64,000 bases of DNA from Acidiphilium iwatense (GTDB lineage Bacteria > Pseudomonadota > Alphaproteobacteria > Acetobacterales > Acetobacteraceae). The stretch is from positions 1 to 64,000 of the forward strand of contig NZ_JAKGBZ010000019.1 of the NCBI RefSeq assembly GCF_021556475.1, in the 5' to 3' direction. Below, piece by piece: positions 6,794 through 15,562 of this stretch. The translations under genes and the position numbers were made by a program. The notes beneath the pieces were generated by a model that saw only the letters and a program-made list of their open reading frames with translations, ran no database searches and was not told the DNA's origin. Position 1 is the stretch's first letter. Each line of letters opens with the position of its first letter.

Positions 6794-7903
6794 ATGTCGT
6801 CGCGCCGCCTCATCTCCACCAGCGAACGGAGCAAGCTCGAACCGTTCATCGTCGCCACCGGCGACGCCAGTCCGCGCGACCAGCGCGACCTGATGGAGCG
6901 GCCGTTCTTTTCGCTGGCCAAAGCCAGGCGCACGACCCCCATTCTCTATGAAGCCGGCGACATCCGCGTCGAGGTCTACGCGGCGCCCGAGTTCGGCATG
7001 GCCACCATCTGGGACGCCGACGTCCTGATCTGGGCGGCGAGCCAGATCGTCGAGGCCGAAAACCTTGGCTTCAAGACCTCGCGCTTTCTGCGCTTCACGC
7101 CCTATCAGCTCCTCACCGCGATCGGCCGCCAAACCGGCTCCCGCGACTACAAGCTCTTGAAGGGCGCGCTCGCGCGCCTGCAGTCGACCGTCATCCGCAC
7201 GACGATCCGCAACGGCGAGCACTGGCGGCGACACCAGTTCTCCTGGATCAACGAGTGGGAGGAATGCACGACGCGCGACGGTCGCGTCGAGGGCATGGAG
7301 TTCGTCCTTCCCGACTGGTTCTATCGCAGCGTCGTCGACCGCTCGCTCGTTCTCACGATCGACCCGGCCTATTTCCGCCTCACCGGCGGTATCGAGCGGT
7401 GGCTCTATCGCGTCGCCCGCAAACACGCCGGCCGCCAGCCCCGAGGCTGGCTGTTCGAGTTCGCGCACCTACATGAAAAATCCGGCAGCCTCGCCAAGCT
7501 CGCCGACTTCGCCTTCGATCTCCGCCGGATCTCCGCCCGCCAGCCGCTCCCCGGCTACCGGCTGCGCGTCGAGCGCGATGGCCGGCGCGAGATGCTGCGC
7601 ATCCTGCCGGCCGGCTTATCCACAGGACCTGTGGATATCGCTGTGAATGCGGTCGGGACTTCGGGCGTTCCCGCTATCGGGACTTCAGGCGTGCGCCTAT
7701 CGGGACTTCGGGAGTGCAAACCGCAGCTAACTCTCTGGCCTGAAACCACGATTCCGGGCCTTAACTTAGAGTCTAACTCAGAATCTAACTCTTGTTGTTG
7801 GCCCGCGCGATCGGCGGACAAACGCGTCTGCGGACCAAATTCCGAGCGCTCACAACGACAGCCATCGCTGCCCTTCAGCCGCAAGCCGGGAGGGAGGCCA
7901 TGA
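6794..7903 (+). CDS. repA: Replication initiator RepA-like protein
   Basis: This 369-aa protein belongs to the plasmid/ICE replication initiator A family. Conserved parts include LMERPFFSLAKARRTTPILYE, FGMATIWDADVLIWAASQIVEA, FTPYQLLTAIGRQTGSRDYKLLKGALARLQSTVIRT and a winged-helix C-terminal half. The last ~110 residues are low-complexity (GTSGVPAIGTSGVRLSGL) because the DNA there is built of direct repeats and DnaA boxes (7616-7791), so origin DNA appears to be embedded in the gene. It overlaps parA by ATGA. In the ICE it would support plasmid-like replication of the excised circle. Confidence 0.85.
   Translation: MSSRRLISTSERSKLEPFIVATGDASPRDQRDLMERPFFSLAKARRTTPILYEAGDIRVEVYAAPEFGMATIWDADVLIWAASQIVEAENLGFKTSRFLRFTPYQLLTAIGRQTGSRDYKLLKGALARLQSTVIRTTIRNGEHWRRHQFSWINEWEECTTRDGRVEGMEFVLPDWFYRSVVDRSLVLTIDPAYFRLTGGIERWLYRVARKHAGRQPRGWLFEFAHLHEKSGSLAKLADFAFDLRRISARQPLPGYRLRVERDGRREMLRILPAGLSTGPVDIAVNAVGTSGVPAIGTSGVRLSGLRECKPQLTLWPETTIPGLNLESNSESNSCCWPARSADKRVCGPNSERSQRQPSLPFSRKPGGRP
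7616..7791. other. Candidate origin inside the repA 3' end: DnaA boxes, iterons and an AT-rich segment
   Basis: TTATCCACA (7616-7624) is a perfect DnaA box. Six bp later TGTGGATAT (7630-7638) is a near-perfect box on the other strand. Three copies of TCGGGACTTC follow at 7653-7662, 7677-7686 and 7700-7709, spaced 24 and 23 bp, as iterons are. Next comes a locally AT-rich stretch (7761-7791) with two TCTAACTC repeats (7772-7779 and 7784-7791), a plausible melting element. All of this is inside the coding region of repA. Function as an origin is inference. Confidence 0.65.
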
Positions 7904-8538
7904 TCGTTGCGCTGCTCAACCAGAAGGGCGGCGTCGGCAAAACGACGCTCGCGCTGCACCTCGCCGGCGAATGGGCGCTGCATGGCAAGCGCGTCACGCT
8001 GATCGACGCTGACCCCCAAGGCTCGGCGCTTGATTGGTCGCAGCAGCGGGCGAGGGAGAACGTCTCACGGCTATTCGGCGTCGTCGGCCTCGCGCGCGAC
8101 ACGCTCCACCGCGAGGCGCCCGAGATCGCCCGTACCGTCGACCACATCGTCATCGACGGTCCGCCGCGCGTCGCCGGGTTGATGCGTTCGGCGCTGCTCG
8201 CCGCTGATCTGGTGCTGATCCCTGTCCAGCCGTCGCCGCTGGATGGCTGGGCCTCCGCCGAGATGCTCGGCCTGCTGCGCGAGGCGCGCATCTACCGCCC
8301 GCAGCTCGCCGCTCGCTTCGTGTTGAATCGTTGCGGCGCCCGCACCGTCATCGCCCGCGAGACGGCCGAGACCTTGGCCGATCACGATCCGCCGGTGCTC
8401 GTCAGCACGATCGGCCAGCGCGTCGTCTTCGCCGACGCCGCGCAGTCGGGACGCCTGGTCTTCGAGCTGGCCGATCAGGGCGCTGCAGCGCGCGAGATCG
8501 CCGCGATGGCCGCCGAGGTCGCGAGGATCGCGCCATGA
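7900..8538 (+). CDS. parA: ParA-family partition ATPase
   Basis: This 212-aa protein has the deviant Walker A NQKGGVGKTTLALHLA at residues ~7-22, DADPQGSALDW, and the switch-like IVIDGPPR. It is a small ParA/MinD-type ATPase. It overlaps repA (ATGA at 7900) and the RHH gene downstream, so the three are translationally coupled. The likely role is segregation or stabilisation of the excised element, using the downstream RHH protein as partner. The in-frame upstream start at 7792 lies within repA and lacks similarity. Confidence 0.9.
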   Translation: MIVALLNQKGGVGKTTLALHLAGEWALHGKRVTLIDADPQGSALDWSQQRARENVSRLFGVVGLARDTLHREAPEIARTVDHIVIDGPPRVAGLMRSALLAADLVLIPVQPSPLDGWASAEMLGLLREARIYRPQLAARFVLNRCGARTVIARETAETLADHDPPVLVSTIGQRVVFADAAQSGRLVFELADQGAAAREIAAMAAEVARIAP

Positions 8539-8789
8539 GCGAACGGTCCACCAAACGCAGCTTCGCATCCCGCCCCGGCGACACCGAGAGTTGGATCAAG
8601 GCTCCCGCAGCGAACGGCAGACGGTCGGAAGACAGCTCGGCCTTCAGCGCACGACTGACGATCGACGTCACGCCGGCGCTGCGCGGCCGCATCAAGGTCG
8701 CCGCCTTCCGGCGCGGGATCACCGTCGCCGACATGCTCCGCGAACTCCTCTCACGCGAATTTCCCGCCGATCCCGGAGAGTCCTCATGA
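8535..8789 (+). CDS. Ribbon-helix-helix protein, probable ParA partner
   Basis: This 84-aa protein has a C-terminal RHH fold: FSARLTIDVTPALRGRIKVAAFRRGITVADMLRELLSREF (about residues 36-76). The N-terminal ~35 residues are basic and probably disordered. It overlaps parA by ATGA and the next gene by ATGA. RHH proteins of this kind often bind the centromere-like site and recruit ParA; that role is inferred from position. Confidence 0.8.
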   Translation: MSERSTKRSFASRPGDTESWIKAPAANGRRSEDSSAFSARLTIDVTPALRGRIKVAAFRRGITVADMLRELLSREFPADPGESS

Positions 8790-9304
8790 ACGACAACGAG
8801 CAGTCGATGCCGCGCGTCGTGCCGCCGTCGCATCGGCGCACCGTCCCACTGACCCATGTCGAGCTGACCTGGATCGAGAAGACGATCGAGCACTGGCTGC
8901 GCTTCGGCCGGCGCGCCGAGGAGAAAATCCTCGATCGCCGCCGCAGCGTCTCCAGCTTCAAGCCGGGCAGCATCTTCGCCTTCGTGCGTTGGGCGTCGAA
9001 CGACTTCGGCACGATCGTCTCGCGCATGGACATCGTGCGCGCGGTTGAGCACGGCGCTCGCTACCAGACGCTGCCCTTTGTCCGCCCCGGCGGCGAAATC
9101 CTGCTGCGCGTCGATGGCTGGCCGAAGGTCGAGCGCGTGCTGCAGGCGATCGATGCGATCGAAGCGCTCGACATCAATCCTGCCGATGCCGCGCCGGAAT
9201 ATTGGCGTCACCTCCACAACCGCCTCGCTGCTGGGCATGAACCGCGCGCCTACACGCGCGAGCAACATTTGGCCTGGCTCAAGCGCCGGAGCGTCGCGCC
9301 ATGA
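8786..9304 (+). CDS. DUF2840 family protein
   Basis: This 172-aa protein shows the DUF2840 pattern: THVELTWIEKTIEHWLRFGR, followed by FKPGSIFAFVRWASNDFGTIVSRMDIVRA and LPFVRPGGEILLRVDGWPKVERVLQAIDAI. The family is confined to conjugative elements and always sits between parA and traF; its function is unknown. ATGA overlaps on both sides tie it to the parA-traF operon. Confidence 0.85.
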   Translation: MNDNEQSMPRVVPPSHRRTVPLTHVELTWIEKTIEHWLRFGRRAEEKILDRRRSVSSFKPGSIFAFVRWASNDFGTIVSRMDIVRAVEHGARYQTLPFVRPGGEILLRVDGWPKVERVLQAIDAIEALDINPADAAPEYWRHLHNRLAAGHEPRAYTREQHLAWLKRRSVAP

Positions 9305-9846
9305 CCCGATTCGGCTACGTCATGTCGACGTACTTCGCGATGCTCGGCATCGGCGCCCTCGCGTTCTTCCACCCGGCGCCACGGTTGATCTGGAACGCCA
9401 CGGCGAGCACCCCGACCGGGCTCTATGCGCTGCATCCGCTCGGTTCGCTCCACACGCTCGAACTCGTCGTCGTGCGTCCACCCGAGCCGATTGCGAGCTA
9501 TCTCGCCGAGGGCGGCTTCCTGCCCAAGGGCGTACCGCTGCTCAAGCACGTCATGGCGCTACCCGGACAGATCGTGTGTCGGGCCGGTGACATCGTCACC
9601 GTCGATCAGGTCGAGGTCGGCATCGCTCATGACCGCGATCACCTCCGCCGTCCACTGCCGCGCTGGAGCGGCTGCCGCGTGCTGCGGCCGGGCGAGGTCT
9701 TCCTCATGAACCCCACCGTCCCGGACAGCCTGGATGGCCGCTATTTCGGCCCGCTCCCCGCCGCTTCGATCGTCGCGCGCGCGGTCCCGTTGTGGACCGA
9801 CGAGGCCGGCGACGGCCACTTCGTATGGCGCGCCGCCACCGATTGA
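9301..9846 (+). CDS. traF: TraF-type S26 family signal peptidase
   Basis: This 181-aa protein has one N-terminal membrane segment (about residues 5-24). The catalytic Ser lies in NATASTPTGLY (Ser36), and the general base Lys in LLKHVMALPG (Lys82), followed by box-E-like FLMNPTVPDSLDGRYFGPLP. In IncP-type systems TraF processes and cyclises the TrbC pilin. The trbC gene is at 22249. It acts in the inner membrane with its active site in the periplasm. The start overlaps the DUF2840 stop. Confidence 0.9.
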   Translation: MTRFGYVMSTYFAMLGIGALAFFHPAPRLIWNATASTPTGLYALHPLGSLHTLELVVVRPPEPIASYLAEGGFLPKGVPLLKHVMALPGQIVCRAGDIVTVDQVEVGIAHDRDHLRRPLPRWSGCRVLRPGEVFLMNPTVPDSLDGRYFGPLPAASIVARAVPLWTDEAGDGHFVWRAATD

Positions 9847-9880
9847 CCCGCTTCCCAACCCGCCAACCCAGGAGGTTCCC

Positions 9881-10216
9881 ATGGCGCAGATCGGTCACTT
9901 CACCCGCGATAAATCCGGCTTCACCGGACGCATTCAGACGCTCTTCTTCACCCACGACCTCTCCCTCGTTCCGGCCGAATCTTCCGATGCCGAGAATGCG
10001 CCCAACTTTCGGGTCCACCTTGCCGATGCCGACGGCCCGGAAATCGGCGCGGGCTGGAAACGCACCGGCGAGAAAGCAGGCGAATACGTCTCGCTCGTCA
10101 TCGATGACCCGGCGCTGCATCAGCCGATCCGCGCCAATCTCTTTCAGTCCGGCGACGACAAGTCTGCGTGGGTGCTGAACTGGAACCGCCCGCCCAAGCG
10201 CGGCCAGCGGGATTGA
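9881..10216 (+). CDS. DUF736 family protein, second copy
   Basis: This 111-aa protein starts MAQIGHFTRDKSGFTGRIQTL and contains the DUF736 blocks LVPAESSDAENAPNFRVHL, EIGAGWKRTGEKAGEYVSLVIDDPAL and IRANLFQ. It is clearly diverged from the copy at 4221. A consensus AGGAGG lies about 6 nt upstream of the start. It sits between traF and the transglycosylase in the transfer gene cluster. Function unknown. Confidence 0.9.
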   Translation: MAQIGHFTRDKSGFTGRIQTLFFTHDLSLVPAESSDAENAPNFRVHLADADGPEIGAGWKRTGEKAGEYVSLVIDDPALHQPIRANLFQSGDDKSAWVLNWNRPPKRGQRD

Positions 10217-10220
10217 GCGC

Positions 10221-10937
10221 ATGCGGGCCGCTCTCATCATGCTCGTCGGGGCGACGGCGGTCGGCACGCCCGCTGTCGTCGCTCACGCCCAGACCGCTCG
10301 GATCGAGCTGCACGCGCCGAGCGATACCTATGCCGGGCTCATCGCGGAGGCAGCCCAGCGCTTCGGCATTCCGGCGGCGTGGATACGGGCGATCATGCGA
10401 GTCGAGAGCCGCGGCGATCGGCGCGCAATCTCGCCCAAGGGGGCGATCGGGTTGATGCAGCTCATGCCCGACACCTGGGCGGCGCTGCGCGCTCGGTACG
10501 GCCTTGGTCGCGATCCGTTCAATGCCCACGACAACATCCTGGCGGGCGCTGCCTTCCTGCGCGAAATGCACGACCGCTACGGATCGCCGGGCTTCCTCGC
10601 GGCATACAATGCGGGGCCTCGTCGATACGAAGACTATCGTGATCGGCATCGGCCCCTACCGCCCGAGACCGTCGCTTACGTCGCCGCGCTCATCCCTTTT
10701 GTCGGGGACGGCGCGATCGATGGGCCTGTCCTCGTGGCGGCCTCCGATCCGTCGTCCTGGACGCAAGCGCCGCTGTTCATAACGCGGCCGGCAAGCGCTG
10801 AACCCGCTGATCGCACGTCGGCCAAGCAGCCGCCGAGCGACACGCCGGCCGTCCTCGCGGTGCGCGATCTCTCCGCCATCGCGCCGCAATCCACGGGTCT
10901 GTTCGTCTCAGTTGCAGCAGCGGGACCGAAGCCATGA
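10221..10937 (+). CDS. Lytic transglycosylase, SLT family (VirB1/TrbN-like)
   Basis: This 238-aa protein has a Sec signal peptide (residues 1-24, ending AHAQ). The SLT domain spans about 38-155: the catalytic Glu is in MRVESRGD (Glu62), followed by ISPKGAIGLMQLMPDTW and AAYNAGPRRY. The C-terminal ~80 residues are Pro/Ala-rich. The enzyme would open the peptidoglycan locally in the periplasm for assembly of the type IV secretion channel. It lies directly before the oriT-like region and the relaxase. Confidence 0.9.
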   Translation: MRAALIMLVGATAVGTPAVVAHAQTARIELHAPSDTYAGLIAEAAQRFGIPAAWIRAIMRVESRGDRRAISPKGAIGLMQLMPDTWAALRARYGLGRDPFNAHDNILAGAAFLREMHDRYGSPGFLAAYNAGPRRYEDYRDRHRPLPPETVAYVAALIPFVGDGAIDGPVLVAASDPSSWTQAPLFITRPASAEPADRTSAKQPPSDTPAVLAVRDLSAIAPQSTGLFVSVAAAGPKP

Positions 10938-11291
10938 CGGTGCTGCTCCCCTGCAATCACGCCGCGCTCTTGCTTCGGCCCGCATGCGCCTTCCTTGGCG
11001 GCGCGACGGTGTTCGGGGTCTCGATAAGCTTCTTCGAGGCTCTCGGATGCGATTTCGCAGGCTGGCGCGGCGCAGCGTCCTTCCGGGAAGGAGGAAGGGC
11101 GGACAGGGGTGGCGTGCAGGAAGCGACCGACAGAGGGCCAGATAAAAGGCCGCAAGGTGCGGCTCTGTCGGTCGGTTGTTTTTGCTTGTGTTTTTCGTCG
11201 ATCGCGCAACGTGCGGCCCCGGCGCGCAAGGTGCGCGGCGCCGTCAACGCATTGCCCATCCTCTGTTTTTCGCACATTGCCGGGGCCGGCG
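10938..11291. other. Repeat-rich non-coding region before the relaxase, candidate oriT
   Basis: Three similar palindromic 11-mers, CGCAA(G/C)GTGCG, occur at 11151-11161, 11205-11215 and 11225-11235. A 12-bp inverted repeat, CGACCGACAGAG (11124-11135) and CTCTGTCGGTCG (11163-11174), encloses the first of them and is followed by a T-rich run. TCCTTCC-G-GGAAGGA (11078-11092) is a further hairpin. oriT regions commonly lie upstream of the relaxase gene and carry such repeats. The long stem plus T-tract could instead be a terminator for the parA-transglycosylase operon. Confidence 0.5.
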
Positions 11292-13031
11292 ATGGCTGAG
11301 GAGAACGACTTCCAGCCCCGGCCAGGCCGTATCCGCTCTTCGCGCAGTCAGCGGGCTAAGCCCTTCATCGCCCAGGCGCTCGCCGCCGCCCAGCGCGCCG
11401 GCGGCGGCGTAACGCGGCAAGGTCTGCTCAGAAGCTCCAGCCGCTCGACCTTCGGCCGTGGCCGTGTCGCCGCCGTCCGGGCGAACCATCTGCTCACCGG
11501 CCGCTCGCGCCTGGTGACGGTCAAGGCGCGCGTCGTCCGCCACACCGCGCGCTCCGCGCCGCTCGGCGCTCATCTCGGCTACCTCCGGCGCGAGGGCGTC
11601 ACCCGGGACGTGGAGAAGGCGCGGCTGTTCGGCCCCGAAGCCGAGGACGCCGACCCCCAGGCCTTCGCCGGGCGGTGCGAGAAGGATCGCCATCACTTCC
11701 GCTTCATCGTCTCACCCGAGGACGCGCCGGAGATGGCCGACCTCAAGGGTTATGCCCGCGAGCTGGTCGGCCAGATGGAGAAGGACCTCGGCACCAAGCT
11801 CGATTGGGTCGCCGTCGATCACTGGAACACGCAGCACCCGCACGTCCACATCATCGTGCGCGGCGTCGCCGAGGACGGCCAGGACCTCGTCATCTCCCGC
11901 GACTACATCAAGGAAGGGATGCGCGCCCGTGCCCAGGACCTGGTCACGCGGGAGCTGGGGCTGCGTAGCGACCTCGATATCCACCAGGCGCTCGAGCGTC
12001 AGGTCGAGGCCGAGCGCTGGACCCAGCTCGACCGGCAGCTCATCCGTGACGGCGGCCGACATGGCGTCATCGACGTTGCGCCCTCTTTGGGCCAGGAGCC
12101 GGACCCGTTCCATTCACTGAAGGTCGGCCGCCTGCGGCATCTGGAGAGCCTCGGTCTCGCCCATCAGATCGGAGCCGGCCAGTGGACGATGGACGAGGCG
12201 GCCGAGACCACGCTCCGCGAACTCGGCGAGCGCGGCGACATCATCAAGCGGATTCATCGGGGCTTGCGAGAGCACGGTATCGAGCGCGCGGCCGGGAGCT
12301 ATGTGCTCGCCGGCGAGAGCCTCGACGTGCCCGTCATCGGCCGGCTGGTCGATCGAGGCCTCGACGACGAGTTGAAAGGCACCGCCTATGCCGTCATCGA
12401 CGGCGTCGACGGCCGCACCCACCACATCAAATTCCCCGACCTCGACGCCACCGGCGACAGCACGCCCGGTTCGATCGTCGAGCTGAGGAAGTTCGACGAC
12501 GCGCAAGGGCGTCGCCGCGTCGCGCTCGCCGTGCGGTCGGACCTCGCCATCGAGGATCAGGTGACGGCCAGCGGCGCGACTTGGCTCGACCGCCAAGCGG
12601 TCTCGCGTGATCCGGTCGACCTTAGCCAGACGGGCTTCGGCGCCGAGGTCCGCGATGCGATGGAGCGGCGGGCCGACCAGCTCATCGAGCAGGGGCTGGC
12701 CGAGCGACAGGCGCGGGGCATCACCTTCTCCCAGGGCCTGATCGGCACGCTCCGCCGTCGGGAAGTCGAAGCCTTGGGCGAGCGGCTTGCGGCCGAGACG
12801 GGCCAGACCTTCAACCAGGCCGCCTCCGGCGAGTACGTCGCCGGATCATACCGTCAGCGCTTCGCGCTCGCCTCCGGCCGGTTCGCCATGATCGACGACG
12901 GCCTCGGCTTTCAGCTCGTGCCCTTGACCCCATCGCTTGAGAAACAGCTCGGCCGCCACGTCTCCGGCGTCGCCCGCGATGATGGCGGCGTCGACTGGGG
13001 CTTCGGCCGCAATCGGGGGCTCGGCCTGTGA
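11292..13031 (+). CDS. rlxS: Relaxase with DUF3363 domain
   Basis: This 579-aa protein belongs to the VirD2-like, DUF3363-containing relaxases of ICEs. The N-terminal ~80 residues are basic. The metal-binding histidine motif is HWNTQHPHVHIIVRG (about residues 178-192). The candidate catalytic Tyr is in GAHLGYLRREG near residue 99. DUF3363 fills the C-terminal half. It would nick oriT, stay attached to the 5' end and lead the strand into the recipient. The start is ATGGCTGAGGAGAAC at 11292; the upstream in-frame sequence is the oriT-like region. The traG gene follows at once. The symbol is by analogy to ICEMlSymR7A. Confidence 0.88.
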   Translation: MAEENDFQPRPGRIRSSRSQRAKPFIAQALAAAQRAGGGVTRQGLLRSSSRSTFGRGRVAAVRANHLLTGRSRLVTVKARVVRHTARSAPLGAHLGYLRREGVTRDVEKARLFGPEAEDADPQAFAGRCEKDRHHFRFIVSPEDAPEMADLKGYARELVGQMEKDLGTKLDWVAVDHWNTQHPHVHIIVRGVAEDGQDLVISRDYIKEGMRARAQDLVTRELGLRSDLDIHQALERQVEAERWTQLDRQLIRDGGRHGVIDVAPSLGQEPDPFHSLKVGRLRHLESLGLAHQIGAGQWTMDEAAETTLRELGERGDIIKRIHRGLREHGIERAAGSYVLAGESLDVPVIGRLVDRGLDDELKGTAYAVIDGVDGRTHHIKFPDLDATGDSTPGSIVELRKFDDAQGRRRVALAVRSDLAIEDQVTASGATWLDRQAVSRDPVDLSQTGFGAEVRDAMERRADQLIEQGLAERQARGITFSQGLIGTLRRREVEALGERLAAETGQTFNQAASGEYVAGSYRQRFALASGRFAMIDDGLGFQLVPLTPSLEKQLGRHVSGVARDDGGVDWGFGRNRGLGL

Positions 13032-13072
13032 GCGAACACTCTCATCACAGGTCTCAGGAAAGGACGGCCGGC

Positions 13073-15055
13073 ATGTCGGCGACGAAGATTCTATGGGGCC
13101 AGGTCATCACCGTCTTCGGGATCGTACTCTTGACGATCTGGACCGCGACGGAATGGACCGCCTGGCGGCTCGGCTTTCAGCCCGAACTCGGCCGTCCCTG
13201 GTTCGAGATTCTGCATTTCCCGTTCTATCTGCCACCGGCCTTCTTCTGGTGGTGGTACGCCTACGACGCCTACGCTCCCTCGATCTTCATCGAGGGCGCC
13301 TATATCGCGGCGTCTGGCGGGATCATCGCCGCGGCCGTCGCCATCGGCATGTCGGTTTGGCGGGCTCGCGAAGCGAAGAATGCCGAGACCTATGGCTCCG
13401 CACGATGGGCGCAACCGAAGGAGATCGAGGAGGCCGGCCTGCTCGGTGCCGACGGCGTCGTTTTGGGCCGCTATCAGCGCAGCTATCTCCGCCACGACGG
13501 CCCCGAGCATGTGCTGTGCTTCGCGCCAACCCGGAGCGGCAAGGGCGTGGGCCTCGTCATCCCGTCGCTGCTGACCTGGCCAGGTTCGGCGATCGTCCAC
13601 GACATCAAGGGCGAGAACTGGCAGCTCACCGCCGGCTTCCGCGCCCAGCACGGTCGGGTGCTGCTGTTCAATCCGACCAACGCGAAGTCTTCGGCCTACA
13701 ATCCGCTGCTCGAGGTCAGGCGCGGTGAGTGGGAGGTGCGCGACGTCCAGAACATCGCCGACATCCTGGTCGACCCTGAAGGCAGCCTCGAGAAGCGGAA
13801 CCACTGGGAGAAGACCAGCCACGCGCTACTGGTCGGCGCGATCCTTCACGTCCTTTATGCCGAGGAGGACAAGACACTCGCCGGCGTTGCGTCGTTTCTG
13901 TCGGATCCCAAACGACCGATCGAGTCGACGCTCGCCGCCATGATGCGCACACCGCATCTCGGCGAGGCCGGCGTCCACCCCGTCGTCGCGTCGGCCGCAC
14001 GTGAGCTGCTGAACAAGTCCGGCAACGAGCGGTCCGGCGTCTTGAGCACGGCGATGTCGTTCCTCGGTCTCTACCGCGATCCCGTGGTCGCCGAGGTCAC
14101 GCGCCGCTGCGACTGGCGGATCGGCGACATCGTCGCCGGCGAGCGGCCGACGACGCTTTACCTCGTCGTGCCGCCGTCCGACATCAACCGGACGAAACCA
14201 TTGATCCGTTTGATCCTCAATCAGGTTGGGCGGCGGCTGACCGAGGACCTGCAGGCCAAGGCCGGGCGACGCCGGCTGCTCTTGATGCTGGACGAGTTCC
14301 CGGCGCTGGGGCGCCTCGACTTCTTCGAGTCGGCGCTCGCCTTCATGGCGGGCTACGGGATCAAGAGCTTTCTGATCGCCCAGTCACTGAACCAGATCGA
14401 GAAGGCCTACGGCCCCAACAACTCGATCCTCGACAACTGCCACGTCCGGGTGAGCTTCGCCACCAATGACGAGCGGACCGCGAAGCGCGTCAGCGATGCG
14501 CTTGGCACCGCCACCGAGATGAAGGCGATGAAGAACTACGCCGGCAGCCGGTTGTCGCCCTGGCTCGGCCATCTCATGGTATCGCGCTCGGAGACCGCCC
14601 GCCCGCTGCTGACGCCGGGCGAGGTCATGCAACTCCCGCCGACCGACGAGATCGTCATGGTGTCTGGTGTCCATCCGATCCGGGCGAAGAAGGCGCGCTA
14701 CTATGAGGACGGACGGTTTCAGGAGCGCATCGGGGCGCCGCCCGTGCCGGCGCGGCCGAAAGAGGGACGCCCCGACGATTGGAGCTCGCGTCCGTTGCCG
14801 CCCCGGCCACCGGCGCCAGCGGCGGCCGATGGCGAGGACGCGGACGACGAGGATCCGAAGAATGCCGATCGCCGGAAGCAGCCGGAACTCAGTCAAGGAA
14901 CCGTCGAGACGCAGGCGCCGATCGAGAATGAATTTGCGCTCGACCAAGTTGACGACATGGAGGAGGAGGCGCCTCGCATCGGCCGCATGAACGACCTCAT
15001 GCAAGGCCTCGCGCGGCAAGCCTCTCTCGATCCGGGCGACGATCTCGGCATGTGA
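13073..15055 (+). CDS. traG: Type IV coupling protein TraG/VirD4
   Basis: The protein has 660 aa from the ATG at 13073, or 675 from a GTG at 13028 that overlaps the relaxase stop. I prefer 13073 because aggaaagga precedes it and homologues begin MSATKILWG. There are two N-terminal membrane segments, then Walker A (CFAPTRSGKGVGLVIPSLL) and Walker B (RRLLLMLDEFPALGRL). The last ~120 residues are Pro- and acid-rich. The ATPase links the relaxosome to the Trb channel at the inner membrane. Confidence 0.92.
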   Translation: MSATKILWGQVITVFGIVLLTIWTATEWTAWRLGFQPELGRPWFEILHFPFYLPPAFFWWWYAYDAYAPSIFIEGAYIAASGGIIAAAVAIGMSVWRAREAKNAETYGSARWAQPKEIEEAGLLGADGVVLGRYQRSYLRHDGPEHVLCFAPTRSGKGVGLVIPSLLTWPGSAIVHDIKGENWQLTAGFRAQHGRVLLFNPTNAKSSAYNPLLEVRRGEWEVRDVQNIADILVDPEGSLEKRNHWEKTSHALLVGAILHVLYAEEDKTLAGVASFLSDPKRPIESTLAAMMRTPHLGEAGVHPVVASAARELLNKSGNERSGVLSTAMSFLGLYRDPVVAEVTRRCDWRIGDIVAGERPTTLYLVVPPSDINRTKPLIRLILNQVGRRLTEDLQAKAGRRRLLLMLDEFPALGRLDFFESALAFMAGYGIKSFLIAQSLNQIEKAYGPNNSILDNCHVRVSFATNDERTAKRVSDALGTATEMKAMKNYAGSRLSPWLGHLMVSRSETARPLLTPGEVMQLPPTDEIVMVSGVHPIRAKKARYYEDGRFQERIGAPPVPARPKEGRPDDWSSRPLPPRPPAPAAADGEDADDEDPKNADRRKQPELSQGTVETQAPIENEFALDQVDDMEEEAPRIGRMNDLMQGLARQASLDPGDDLGM

Positions 15056-15068
15056 GGCGCACCTGGCC

Positions 15069-15497
15069 ATGTCGAAGAAAAAGGCTCAGCTCTCCGTCTA
15101 TCTCGATCCGGATGTCATGCAGGCCTTGTCAGCCTATGCCGCACGCCGGGAGCAATCGATGTCGTTGATCGCTGAGGCGGCGATCGCGTCGTTCCTGTCG
15201 CCCGATGCGGACGAGCGGAAGGAGGCAGCGATCGCCAAGCGGCTCGACCAGCAGGATCGCCGCCTGGCGCGGCTCGAGCGCGATGTCGGAATCGGCGTCG
15301 AAACCCTGGCGCTGTTCATCCGCTTCTGGCTCAACACGACGCCGCCGCTTCCCGAACCGGCGGCCAAGGCAGCACGCGCACAGGCCGGTGCGCGCTACGA
15401 TAATTTCGTGGCCACGCTGGGCCGGCGGCTCAACGAAGGGCCGAAGTTGAGACAGGAAATCCCGGAAGATTCCGTCGAGCGGAACGTCGGCGGCTAG
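15069..15497 (+). CDS. CopG/RHH family protein (TraD-like)
   Basis: This 142-aa protein has an N-terminal RHH: KKAQLSVYLDPDVMQALSAYAARREQSMSLIAEAAIASFL (residues ~3-43). A coiled-coil-like helix follows (KRLDQQDRRLARLERDVG), then a hydrophobic stretch (ETLALFIRFWLNTTPPLP). In this ICE family the gene sits between traG and trbB and may act in the relaxosome or regulate the trb operon. Here trbB is separated from it by 5.7 kb of cargo, whose left boundary lies at or just after this gene's end. Confidence 0.85.
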   Translation: MSKKKAQLSVYLDPDVMQALSAYAARREQSMSLIAEAAIASFLSPDADERKEAAIAKRLDQQDRRLARLERDVGIGVETLALFIRFWLNTTPPLPEPAAKAARAQAGARYDNFVATLGRRLNEGPKLRQEIPEDSVERNVGG

Positions 15498-15562
15498 GCA
15501 GGTAGCTTGCTTGCCAGCTGTCAACTCACCACCTTGGCCAGGACAAGGGCCACGGCTGACCC

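Noticed and set aside
7653-7709. CRISPR-like array from the three TCGGGACTTC repeats
   Set aside because: The repeats are only 10 bp with 13-14-bp spacers inside a coding sequence; the pattern fits iterons. No CRISPR array or cas gene is present in the window.
10934-11299. 121-aa ORF overlapping the transglycosylase stop by ATGA
   Set aside because: Its composition follows the repeats of the oriT-like region, it has no recognisable domain, and the opposite strand has an equally long frame.
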